From Algoriphagus sp. (GTDB lineage Bacteria; Bacteroidota; Bacteroidia; Cytophagales; Cyclobacteriaceae), in NCBI RefSeq assembly GCF_029254265.1, contig NZ_JAQWXX010000090.1, forward strand, positions 1 through 62,528: DNA of 62,528 bases, read 5' to 3'. Made by a program: the position numbers and the translations under genes. The notes under the pieces are model-generated. The model searched no databases. It saw only the letters and a program-made list of their open reading frames with translations, and was not told where the DNA came from. The first letter of the stretch is position 1. Every line of letters begins with the position of its first letter. Of this stretch, positions 1 to 7,470 are shown piece after piece.

Positions 1-73
1 CATCTACCAATTTACGCTTGAATTCTTCAGAATACTTCCGGTATGGATTGATCCTTTTTCCCGTTTTTAGCAT
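1..73 (-). CDS. IS3-family transposase OrfA, N-terminal fragment cut by window edge
   Basis: Reading the minus strand from an ATG at 73 gives 24 codons without a stop, beginning M-L-K-T-G-K-R and containing R-K-Y-S-E-E-F-K-R-K-L-V-D. That pattern is the start of the helix-turn-helix OrfA protein of IS3/IS911-type elements, which binds the element ends and is fused to the catalytic OrfB by frameshifting. Only the N-terminus is in the window, so intactness cannot be judged. The element's terminal repeat should lie between 74 and about 150, but I could not fix it. Confidence 0.7.
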   Translation of the reverse strand, partial: MLKTGKRINPYRKYSEEFKRKLVD

Positions 74-214
74 TTTTCAAGTAGCTTTAAAACGGTCAAC
101 CTATATCAGGGAATGACAGGCGGTCAGATCCTGTGCCCCTTTCTTGTCAAATGAGTCTAAAATGAGAAGGCTGAAAGCCAAAGTCTTAAAAGAAGACAAA
201 AGCCATCAACCATC

Positions 215-275
215 TCGTAAATCGTAATTCGTAAATCCAAGATCCTATTTCATAAATCCTAAATCTGATATCTTA
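215..275. repeat. Degenerate taaatc-type intergenic repeat
   Basis: A run of imperfect words related to cgtaaatc, cgtaattc, cataaatc and ctaaatc lies just past the stop codon of the first sulfatase. Similar AT-rich words recur at 33164-33225 and near 60530-60550. There is no coding potential. The function is unknown. Confidence 0.5.
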
Positions 276-284
276 TATTCCACA

Positions 285-1820
285 TTACTTCACCTGATAT
301 TCTTCCTTCAGTCGCTTCAGTTCCGTTTGCATTCGTACCACTTGGTTTTGCATCTCAGGAGCAGAATAGACATTGTTCATTTCTTTTGGGTCGCTTTGTA
401 AATCATAGAATTCCCACTCGTCGGAATCATAGAAATGGATAATCTTAAAACGCCCATCGAAAGCTCCTTCATGCTTTTTCACAGAGTGAGCACCAGGATA
501 TTCGAAATAGGCATAATACAGACTTTTTCGCCAGTCAGTAGGTTTTTCACCTTTCATTATTGGCAGGAGGCTTAGGCCCTGCATCGTACCCGGATCAGGT
601 GTCTCGGTGATTTCTAAAAAAGTCTGTGCAAAGTCCAGATTGGAAACCAAAGCGTCCGAAGTAGTTCCCGATGGGATTACCCCAGGCCAAGACATTAAAA
701 GTGGTGTTCGGAAGCTTTCCTCGTACATAAATCGCTTGTCAAACCAGCCATGCTCTCCAAGATAAAATCCTTGATCAGAAGTATAGACTACCAAGGTGTT
801 GTCCTCTAAATTATTTTCTTTTAGATAATCTAAGACTTTCCCAACACTCTCATCTACTGCTCGAATCACAGCTAAATAGTCTCGCATATAGCGCTGATAT
901 TTCCAGCGAACCAGATCTTGTCCACTGAGATTGGCTTTTTCAAAATCTTCCCGAAGCGGATCATAAACAGCATCCCATGCTTTTTGTTGGCTTGGATTCA
1001 TTCTACCATAGGTTCGCTGATACACTCCGGATGCAGAATCTGCTTTGCTCCACATCTTAAGATCATATTTTAGCTCCATAGTTTTGTCGATAGTCATATC
1101 CTGGTCCCTAGCAGCGGAGGTTCGAGTGGCATAATCGTCAAATAGATTATCAGGCTCAGGAAAAGTCACATCTTCATATAGTGAGAGTTGATTCGGGCCC
1201 TTTTCCCACTCTCGATGTGGAGCTTTGTGCTGCATCATCAGCATAAAAGGCTTTCCTGAATCTTGTTGACTTTTTAGCCAATTGAGTGTTTTGTCTGTGA
1301 TGATTTCTGTCACATACCCGGTTTCGATGGTGGTATCTGTAGCCGTGATAAAATCTGGATTATAATAATGGCCTTGTCCGGGAAGAATATCCCAGTAGTC
1401 AAAACCGGTTGGAGCTGATTTTAAATGCCATTTTCCTATTATAGCAGTATTATATCCGTTTGCTTGGAGCAATTTTGGGAAAGTGGTTTGACTTCCATCG
1501 AAAGTGTCATTATTGGTAAGGTGACCATTTGCATGTGAGTGAAGTCCAGTCAATACAGAGGCTCTTGATGGTGCACAGATCGAGTTGGTGACATATGCCC
1601 GATTAAACCGCATCCCGCTTTTAGCAATTCGATCGATATTTGGGGTAGGAGCAAGATCTTTCAATCGGCTTTCATAGGCAGATATTGCTTGAAAAGCGTG
1701 ATCATCTACGAATACAAAAAGTATATTTGGTTTTTTAGAAGCTTCTGGTTCCTTTTCCGAGCAAGCAACAAATGCTAATAGGATCAGGAAAATTCCAATT
1801 CGATTTATTTGTTTCAACAT
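285..1820 (-). CDS. S1-family sulfatase, predicted lipoprotein
   Basis: Hydrolyses sulfate esters, probably on an imported or surface-bound glycan. The N-terminus is a lipoprotein signal (hydrophobic stretch, then F-V-A-C with Cys near residue 20), so the enzyme is likely anchored in an envelope membrane. The metal-binding block N-I-L-F-V-F-V-D-D-H is followed near residue 82 by the signature C-A-P-S-R, whose Cys would be converted to formylglycine. The later blocks H-K-A-P-H-R-E-W and G-E-H-G-W-F-D-K recall sulfatases acting on amino-sugar or uronate glycans, but the substrate is inference. The length of 511 aa is normal. I start at ATG 1820; the only longer option is a TTG six bases upstream. 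The carboxylesterase lies upstream on the same strand after a 96-base gap. Confidence 0.92.
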   Translation of the reverse strand: MLKQINRIGIFLILLAFVACSEKEPEASKKPNILFVFVDDHAFQAISAYESRLKDLAPTPNIDRIAKSGMRFNRAYVTNSICAPSRASVLTGLHSHANGHLTNNDTFDGSQTTFPKLLQANGYNTAIIGKWHLKSAPTGFDYWDILPGQGHYYNPDFITATDTTIETGYVTEIITDKTLNWLKSQQDSGKPFMLMMQHKAPHREWEKGPNQLSLYEDVTFPEPDNLFDDYATRTSAARDQDMTIDKTMELKYDLKMWSKADSASGVYQRTYGRMNPSQQKAWDAVYDPLREDFEKANLSGQDLVRWKYQRYMRDYLAVIRAVDESVGKVLDYLKENNLEDNTLVVYTSDQGFYLGEHGWFDKRFMYEESFRTPLLMSWPGVIPSGTTSDALVSNLDFAQTFLEITETPDPGTMQGLSLLPIMKGEKPTDWRKSLYYAYFEYPGAHSVKKHEGAFDGRFKIIHFYDSDEWEFYDLQSDPKEMNNVYSAPEMQNQVVRMQTELKRLKEEYQVK

Positions 1821-1916
1821 GATCAAAGGGTTGGGTTTGCTTAAAGATAGTTGAAACCCAAAAAAAAGGAAGCCTTTCGACTCCCTTTTTCAATCGGTGT
1901 TAAGTTTAATCAGGCA

Positions 1917-3563
1917 CTATTTTTTATCGTTTCCGTAGAAGCGATCATGAAATTGGTATCGAGGAGTATCCGTCGCTTGAAATATTTTGCTTTCGGTATT
2001 GATGTCCATCACTGGTGGATTCGAATCTGTAACTTTTATGGCCTTCCATTCCGGAAGGTTTTCACCGTTTGGATTTCCGGTTTTTATAAAATTAGCGAAG
2101 AAACCCATAAACGTTTTGGACACTTTGTAATCGTCCGGAGTCCAAGCAAATACATCGACCAATGGAAGATTCCCCAAAGCATATTCGATTTCGCAGGCAT
2201 GTGGAGCACCGATAGGCTCAGGCATTTTTGGGCCGCCTTCAACCGTTCCTCCTGCCAAGCCTGTAGTCAAATTGGAGTTTTTCAAAGGAGGTCTAAGTTT
2301 ACTGTATAGGTATCGATACACCGGCTGGTCAGAATTCTTGGCATGGAGATCAAGCCATTTCCATGTACTATAAGCGATAAATCTATCTGCGGCAAGATCA
2401 GTAGCAGAGCGTTCTACTTCTTGAGGATTAGTATGAGGGTGGAGTGTTAAAACTTCCTCGTAATCTTCTGGATAAGTTTCTTGAACCTTTTTAATGAAAG
2501 CTTCCGAAGTATAAGGTTGACCCTGCATAAAAGCCATACCTGGAATCTCGGCAGAATTCCATCCAGCCAGCAATGGTACCATTGCCTGCTCTTTAGCTTC
2601 GAAGATTTCCGGAAGTGTTTTAGGAAGGAAGTATCCATCAATGGTCACTGGAAAACCAAAAAGCTTTGATTCCAAAAAGATCTCATATACTTCAGCCGTA
2701 CTCAATTTTCGCATTTCGGCAATAGAATTAAATCCGGCTTGGGTGATGAAATCAGTTCCAATCTTCTCTGCATCTTCAAGTTTGTTAGGTGCCAGAGTGG
2801 GATTTATTCCAGCACCTGATTCACCAATTGCTCCGGCTATGAGTCCTTTAGAAAGAGGAGAGGCCATTTGGTAGCTGACAGAAATTGAACCAGCAGATTC
2901 TCCTGCAATGGTTACTTTGTCAGGATCGCCACCGAAAGCTGAAATATTTTCCTTCACCCATTTGAGTGAAGCGTGCTGATCCATCAGTCCATAATTCCCT
3001 GAACCTTTGTGAGCTGTTTCTGCACTTAAATCAGGATGTGCCAAAAAGCCAAATACATTCAAGCGATAATTTACTGTTACTACCACAATGCCTTGCTGAG
3101 CCATTGCTTCACCATTGTAGCGAGGTTCTGAACCGTCACCTGCCGAGAATCCACCTCCATAGAAATAAACCAGAACAGGGAGGTTTTTGTCATTTCGAGT
3201 TGCCGGTGTCCAGACATTTAGATAAAGACAATCTTCACTCATGCCATCAGACTTGAAATCCATATCCCCAAAAATGGGAGCTTGAACTGCTCTTGGTCCA
3301 AATTTCTTAGTTTCCTTAACCCCATCCCAATTCTCCAATGGTTGCGGTGCTTTCCATCTTAAATCACCTACCGGTGGCTTCGCAAAAGGGATTCCTAAGT
3401 ATTTTTTAATGTTGGTTTTGGTGTCGTAATAGCCGGCAATAGTGCCATTTGTAATTTCAGTTTTCACTTCAATACTATTGAGATGCTGAGCTTTTGAAAA
3501 ATGCGGTAATGCTAGAATAGCTGAAAAGAAAATGATGAGTAGGGATCTTGGGTTGAAATTCAT
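1917..3563 (-). CDS. Type B carboxylesterase, secreted
   Basis: An alpha/beta-hydrolase of the cholinesterase/carboxylesterase family that cleaves carboxylic esters. Residues 1-25 form a Sec signal peptide ending S-K-A-Q. Family marks are visible: G-I-P-F-A-K-P-P-V-G-D-L-R-W near 57-70, S-E-D-C-L-Y-L-N-V near 109-117, the oxyanion G-G-G-F, the nucleophile in G-E-S-A-G (Ser 223), an acid around Glu 339 and the catalytic His near 455 in G-A-P-H-A-C. The length of 548 aa is typical. It is transcribed away from the Nudix-like regulator at 3655. A perfect inverted repeat at 3575-3597 sits 12 bases before its start and may be its operator. The ester substrate is unknown. Confidence 0.93.
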   Translation of the reverse strand: MNFNPRSLLIIFFSAILALPHFSKAQHLNSIEVKTEITNGTIAGYYDTKTNIKKYLGIPFAKPPVGDLRWKAPQPLENWDGVKETKKFGPRAVQAPIFGDMDFKSDGMSEDCLYLNVWTPATRNDKNLPVLVYFYGGGFSAGDGSEPRYNGEAMAQQGIVVVTVNYRLNVFGFLAHPDLSAETAHKGSGNYGLMDQHASLKWVKENISAFGGDPDKVTIAGESAGSISVSYQMASPLSKGLIAGAIGESGAGINPTLAPNKLEDAEKIGTDFITQAGFNSIAEMRKLSTAEVYEIFLESKLFGFPVTIDGYFLPKTLPEIFEAKEQAMVPLLAGWNSAEIPGMAFMQGQPYTSEAFIKKVQETYPEDYEEVLTLHPHTNPQEVERSATDLAADRFIAYSTWKWLDLHAKNSDQPVYRYLYSKLRPPLKNSNLTTGLAGGTVEGGPKMPEPIGAPHACEIEYALGNLPLVDVFAWTPDDYKVSKTFMGFFANFIKTGNPNGENLPEWKAIKVTDSNPPVMDINTESKIFQATDTPRYQFHDRFYGNDKK

Positions 3564-3574
3564 TTACTGGACTT

Positions 3575-3597
3575 TATTGTTTCTTCCTGAAACAATA
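3575..3597. promoter_or_regulatory. Perfect 9+9 bp inverted repeat, candidate operator
   Basis: Arms TATTGTTTC and GAAACAATA are separated by TTCCT, a perfect dyad of 9 bp per arm. It lies in the 91-base gap between the divergent carboxylesterase and Nudix-like regulator, 12 bases upstream of the esterase start and 57 bases upstream of the regulator start. Its place and symmetry suit a dimeric winged-helix regulator. Binding by the adjacent protein is inference. Confidence 0.6.
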
Positions 3598-3654
3598 GTA
3601 CCGTCTTTAGAATAATTTTCCTAGTTATTTAATTGATTTTTTATAGATTCGTTC

Positions 3655-4374
3655 ATGGCATTTGATTCAAAGGACTATATTCCCAATCTTTCCTATGACG
3701 CTGTTATTTTTGGATTTGCTGGTGAAAAGCTGAAAATCTTGGTTTTAGAATACCAGAATACAGGGACTTTTGCTCTTCCAGGCGGATTTATCCGGATGGA
3801 TGAGCCCTTGGATAAAGCAGTAAAAACAGGTGTGTCTGAGCGTACCGGGATAGAAAAAATTTACTTAGAGCAATTCCAGACTTTTGGGTCACTGGAGCGC
3901 TCCGACCCTTCGATCATGAAGAAGATTCTTGATGGCCAAGGTCTGAAATTAGATAATGATTGGATGCTCGGTCGATTCGTTACGGTGGCTTATTATGCTC
4001 TGATCAACTACGAAACGGTCATTCCAAAACCAGACGCTTTATCGGATTCGATTGATTGGTATAATTTTGATGAACTGCCCCCCTTAATGCAAGATCACAA
4101 TCTAATCGTGAGTAAGGCACTCGAACATCTTCGGACTCATCTGGACCAGAAGCTACTAAGTTTTAATCTGCTACCTGAGTTTTTTACCATGAAAGACCTG
4201 CAGCAAGTCTATGAGTCGATTATGGGAGAAAAGCAAAACCGAGCAAATTTCCAGCGAAAAATACTCGGTTTAGGGATTTTAGATCGACATGAAAAACTGT
4301 TTACTGGAGGTTCTCACAAAGCGCCTTTTTTATATAGCTTCAAAAAAGAACTTGTAGCTAGCGAAATCAGTTGA
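3655..4374 (+). CDS. Nudix-like domain plus winged-helix transcription regulator (NrtR/AraR type)
   Basis: A 239-aa protein with an N-terminal Nudix fold (about 10-150) and a C-terminal DNA-binding region (about 160-235). The Nudix box at 43-65 keeps the glycines (P-G-G-F, R-T-G-I) and the Glu after the loop. The R-E-x-x-E-E metal-binding core reads T-G-V-S-E-R, so hydrolysis is unlikely. This is the usual picture for Nudix-derived sugar-sensing repressors such as NrtR and Bacteroidota AraR. It is divergent from the carboxylesterase, with a palindrome between them. Its stop overlaps the convergent M20 peptidase by 8 bases. The ligand is unknown; autoregulation and control of the esterase are inferred from layout. 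Confidence 0.85.
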   Translation: MAFDSKDYIPNLSYDAVIFGFAGEKLKILVLEYQNTGTFALPGGFIRMDEPLDKAVKTGVSERTGIEKIYLEQFQTFGSLERSDPSIMKKILDGQGLKLDNDWMLGRFVTVAYYALINYETVIPKPDALSDSIDWYNFDELPPLMQDHNLIVSKALEHLRTHLDQKLLSFNLLPEFFTMKDLQQVYESIMGEKQNRANFQRKILGLGILDRHEKLFTGGSHKAPFLYSFKKELVASEIS

Positions 4375-5884
4375 GCGGTTCTGTCAATACAGATATGATT
4401 GCATAAATGCCTTCTTTGTAGTTTCCTAATCTCAAATTCTCATTTGGACTATGTTGATTATTATCAGCATTCACTGTTGGAATGGTTACTGCAGGAATCC
4501 CTAGAGCATCGACAAACGGAGAAATAGGAATTGAACCTCCAGAAATTCGAATCTGAACTGGATCTTTTCCATAAGCTCGATTCATTGCTTTGCGAAGCCA
4601 AGCTCCTGCTTCAGAATCCATCGGCGTTCGAAATGCCTGATAGGAAATGGATTTGGTCATCTTGACGATTTTGGGATATTTCATCCGCTCCTCATCAGTA
4701 GGATCATGATCGAGCACTGTGAATCCTTGCCCTTGAATATGCTTTTCGATCAAGCTAAAAAGTCGGTTTGGATCCGACTCAGGTACAAGCCTAATATCCA
4801 ATTCTGCCAAAGCCACATCGGGTACAATTGTGCGAGCTTCAGGGCCGACCCAAGCTGAACGCATTCCGCGGATATTCAGGGAAGGATATTGAATGCTTTC
4901 CTGATAGCTTTTCCCAACTTGATCCGTTCTTCCTAATCCAAGTCGCTGATTGATTGCCGCTTCATCGTCGGGCACTGCATCAAATATTGCCTTCTCTGAT
5001 TCATTAAACTCGATGCCATCGTAATAGCCTGGAATTGTCACTCTGCCTTCCGAATCTTTCATTGAAGCTAGCAATTGCGCCAAGAGAAAGCCTGGATTCG
5101 GAGCATAGTTACCATAATGCCCGCTGTGCTGTGGAAGTTTAGGGCCATAAGTAGTGAGAGTCATATCGCTGATGCCTCGGGCTCCGTAGCTTAAGGTCGG
5201 TTCGTTACTGGTATGTCTTGGACCATCCATGATCAGCATGAGATCAGCAGCGAGCTTTTCTTTGTAGTCGATCACTGCCTTCGGCAAAAGTGGCGAGCCT
5301 TGTTCTTCCTCGAAGTCTAGAATGATCTTCACATTGTAATTGGGAGAAATACCTTCCTCTGCCAAAGCATCCCAACCAGTCAAAAACATGGCGATTGGAC
5401 CTTTGTCATCAGAGCTGGATCTGGCATAAACTCTCCAATCTGGATTGTATTCTGATTTCAATTTCTCCATCTGAATAATCTCCCAATCCCCTTTAGCATT
5501 CTGAGCTTTTAGGACAGGAATATAGGGATCCGGCTGAAGCCATTTTCTTCGGTCTACAGCCTGTCCATCTACGTGGAAATAGAAAAGTGTGGTTTTGGTA
5601 GCTCCAGGTTGTTTTTTTTCTACCAAAAGAAGTGGGATGCCGCTTGTTTTTAAGCGCTCTGTGGAATATCCTCTCTTGTCAAATTGATTTTCGCACCAAG
5701 CGATATTTACCTCGATTTGCTCTGGGTAAAAGGCATCGTTTGGAATGCTCACCATTTCATTCAAAAGCGAAAGTCCATGTTGCCATTGGCTTTCAGTGAG
5801 CTCTTCAATTTTGGCTTGATTGGGTTGCTGAGCAAAAGCATTTAAAGAAGCAAGGAGTGCAATGGAAAGAAGAAGTTTTTTCAT
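4367..5884 (-). CDS. M20-family metallopeptidase, exported
   Basis: A zinc-dependent amidohydrolase/dipeptidase of the M20/ArgE/carnosinase-like family, 505 aa. A Sec signal peptide (K-K-L-L-L-S-I-A-L-L then N-A-F-A-Q) predicts a periplasmic location. Metal-site motifs are intact: F-H-V-D-G-Q, then S-S-S-D-D-K-G bridging Asp, D-F-E-E-E-Q-G with the catalytic Glu pair, and Q-H-S-P-N-E near the C-terminus. The middle lid region carries the dimerisation domain. Its 3' end overlaps the convergent regulator gene by 8 bases. Upstream on the same strand are an epimerase-like gene (22-base gap) and a NYN gene (17-base gap), a likely co-transcribed trio. The exact peptide substrate cannot be read from sequence. 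Confidence 0.92.
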   Translation of the reverse strand: MKKLLLSIALLASLNAFAQQPNQAKIEELTESQWQHGLSLLNEMVSIPNDAFYPEQIEVNIAWCENQFDKRGYSTERLKTSGIPLLLVEKKQPGATKTTLFYFHVDGQAVDRRKWLQPDPYIPVLKAQNAKGDWEIIQMEKLKSEYNPDWRVYARSSSDDKGPIAMFLTGWDALAEEGISPNYNVKIILDFEEEQGSPLLPKAVIDYKEKLAADLMLIMDGPRHTSNEPTLSYGARGISDMTLTTYGPKLPQHSGHYGNYAPNPGFLLAQLLASMKDSEGRVTIPGYYDGIEFNESEKAIFDAVPDDEAAINQRLGLGRTDQVGKSYQESIQYPSLNIRGMRSAWVGPEARTIVPDVALAELDIRLVPESDPNRLFSLIEKHIQGQGFTVLDHDPTDEERMKYPKIVKMTKSISYQAFRTPMDSEAGAWLRKAMNRAYGKDPVQIRISGGSIPISPFVDALGIPAVTIPTVNADNNQHSPNENLRLGNYKEGIYAIISVLTEPLN

Positions 5885-5906
5885 AGGTATATGTAAAGCT
5901 CGGGAT

Positions 5907-6572
5907 TTAAAGTTTTGCAGTTTCAGTGATTTCTATACCGTTCAATATAAATTTATCATACCCTTTCAGGGTCACTTTGAGCATAGAATCTCCAACTTCT
6001 GCTAAGGTATTGAATGCGTTTGGAAATAGTTTTCTGCCTATAGGGTAGGTCCAGCCAAAGTATTTGTATGTGGAAAGTATATGCAAGGAATTGGCTGCAA
6101 CAGGTTTCATTACGCCAGGGCGATAGGCGAAAACTTGTTTGAAAGGAAGTTTTCGTAAATCATTTTCAGTTTTTCCTTTTACTCTTGCCCAGTGTGAACT
6201 TCCTTTTTCAGAACTGTCAGTTCCTTGTCCTGAAACATAGGTAAAGGTCATTTTTGGATTTAACTTAGCTAAAGTTTTGGCAAAAGACAAAGTAAGATCA
6301 TAGGTGATTCGCTCGTATTCTTCTTTGCTGATCCCTACCGAAGAAATACCTGCGCAGAAATAACAGGCATCGTAACCAGCCAATTGATTTTCAACTGCAC
6401 TCAAATCTGAAAAGTCTGCATGAATCAATTCCTCAAGTTTAGGATGCGAATGACCATTTGGCTTTCGACTAATTGAAAGTACTTTTTCAACTTTCGGATT
6501 ATCCAAGCATTGAAGCATTACGCCTTCGCCTACCATTCCTGTCGTTCCAGTGATGATGATTTTCAATCCCAT
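5907..6572 (-). CDS. NAD(P)-binding epimerase-like protein
   Basis: A 221-aa short Rossmann protein of the NAD-dependent epimerase/NmrA-like group. The nucleotide-binding loop I-I-I-T-G-T-T-G-M-V-G-E-G is at the N-terminus, followed by the second-strand basic residue in S-I-S-R-K-P. A Y-V-S-G-Q-G-T-D-S-S-E-K-G segment stands where a catalytic Ser/Tyr region would be. No substrate is evident. It sits between the NYN protein and the M20 peptidase on the same strand with short gaps. A distant relative with the same T-S-G-L-V-G-type loop occurs at 46963-47682. Confidence 0.8.
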   Translation of the reverse strand: MGLKIIITGTTGMVGEGVMLQCLDNPKVEKVLSISRKPNGHSHPKLEELIHADFSDLSAVENQLAGYDACYFCAGISSVGISKEEYERITYDLTLSFAKTLAKLNPKMTFTYVSGQGTDSSEKGSSHWARVKGKTENDLRKLPFKQVFAYRPGVMKPVAANSLHILSTYKYFGWTYPIGRKLFPNAFNTLAEVGDSMLKVTLKGYDKFILNGIEITETAKL

Positions 6573-6589
6573 TTCGAGTTTCTGTTTGA

Positions 6590-7369
6590 TTATTTCAATT
6601 TAACCAATGGATAATTTAATCCATTAACTTCATTTCGAATTACAGTGTATTTATCTAGGCTTTTGAAAAGCTCTGTAAGATTGCGGTAGCCATAAGATCT
6701 AGGGTCAAAACTTGGGTCGATTTTCCGTAAAGAAGCTCCGATTTTAGCGATGTGAATTTCCTCTTCTTCGTCCGAGGCGATCTCAAATGCTTTGTCAATT
6801 AATTCTAAATCCAATGTCGGAGATTCCTTAAAAAGCTCCTCTTTATTGACATCTTCAGATTTTGTTGTAGACCTTTTGGGTTGTGATTTACTTGATTTAT
6901 CGGAAGATTTAGATCGTTTTTCTTTTTCTTCTGGGATAAGATTTTCTGCAAAAGTGAAAATCTCACAAGACTGGACAAATGCTTTTGGGGTTAATCTTCT
7001 TCCGATTCCCATGACAAACATTCCCTCTTCACGGATTCTTTTTGCGAGGCCTGTATAGTCTGAGTCACTGGAAACAATACAAAAACCATCCACACTGTCA
7101 CTGTGAAGAATATCCATTGCATCGATGATTAGTGAACTGTCAGTGGAGTTTTTACCTGTGGTGTAGGAGAATTTCTGAATTGGGTTGAAGGAATATTGGT
7201 TGATGACTTCTTTCCAGCTGTTCATGTGCGGAGTAGTCCAGTCACCATAAATCCTCCTTATAGTAGCTTTTCCATATTTGGAAACTTCCTCTAAAATCTC
7301 TTTAATCAGTTTTGCTTGGGCGTTGTCACCGTCTATCAAGACGGCAATATTGAATTTATTTTCTTTCAT
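6590..7369 (-). CDS. NYN (PIN-like) nuclease domain with C-terminal OST-HTH/LOTUS domain
   Basis: A 259-aa protein with two domains. Residues 7-145 are a NYN/LabA-type PIN-like fold with the acidic motifs expected at a metal-dependent RNase site: I-D-G-D-N-A near 12-17, T-D-S-S near 98, and V-S-S-D-S-D-Y near 118. A Lys/Ser-rich linker follows (about 150-175). The C-terminus (about 185-255) matches the OST-HTH/LOTUS pattern, with I-A-K-I-G-A-S-L-R-K, S-Y-G-Y-R-N-L-T-E-L-F and the closing hydrophobic strand. LOTUS domains bind RNA, so a role in RNA cleavage or turnover is a fair inference. The target is unknown. It is first gene of the trio running down to the M20 peptidase. Confidence 0.87.
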   Translation of the reverse strand: MKENKFNIAVLIDGDNAQAKLIKEILEEVSKYGKATIRRIYGDWTTPHMNSWKEVINQYSFNPIQKFSYTTGKNSTDSSLIIDAMDILHSDSVDGFCIVSSDSDYTGLAKRIREEGMFVMGIGRRLTPKAFVQSCEIFTFAENLIPEEKEKRSKSSDKSSKSQPKRSTTKSEDVNKEELFKESPTLDLELIDKAFEIASDEEEEIHIAKIGASLRKIDPSFDPRSYGYRNLTELFKSLDKYTVIRNEVNGLNYPLVKLK

Positions 7370-7470
7370 TCTTGGTACTTGTTGTTCAGTAAATCTACTT
7401 AATTAATTATTCTAAGATTCCTAAATAGATTCTTTTAAGGGTTTTATTTGGGTTGTTTGGATAGCTTTTG

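Noticed and set aside
1851..3256. Plus-strand open frames across the carboxylesterase
   Set aside because: They are shadows of a well-supported gene, with Cys/Trp-rich non-protein-like composition.
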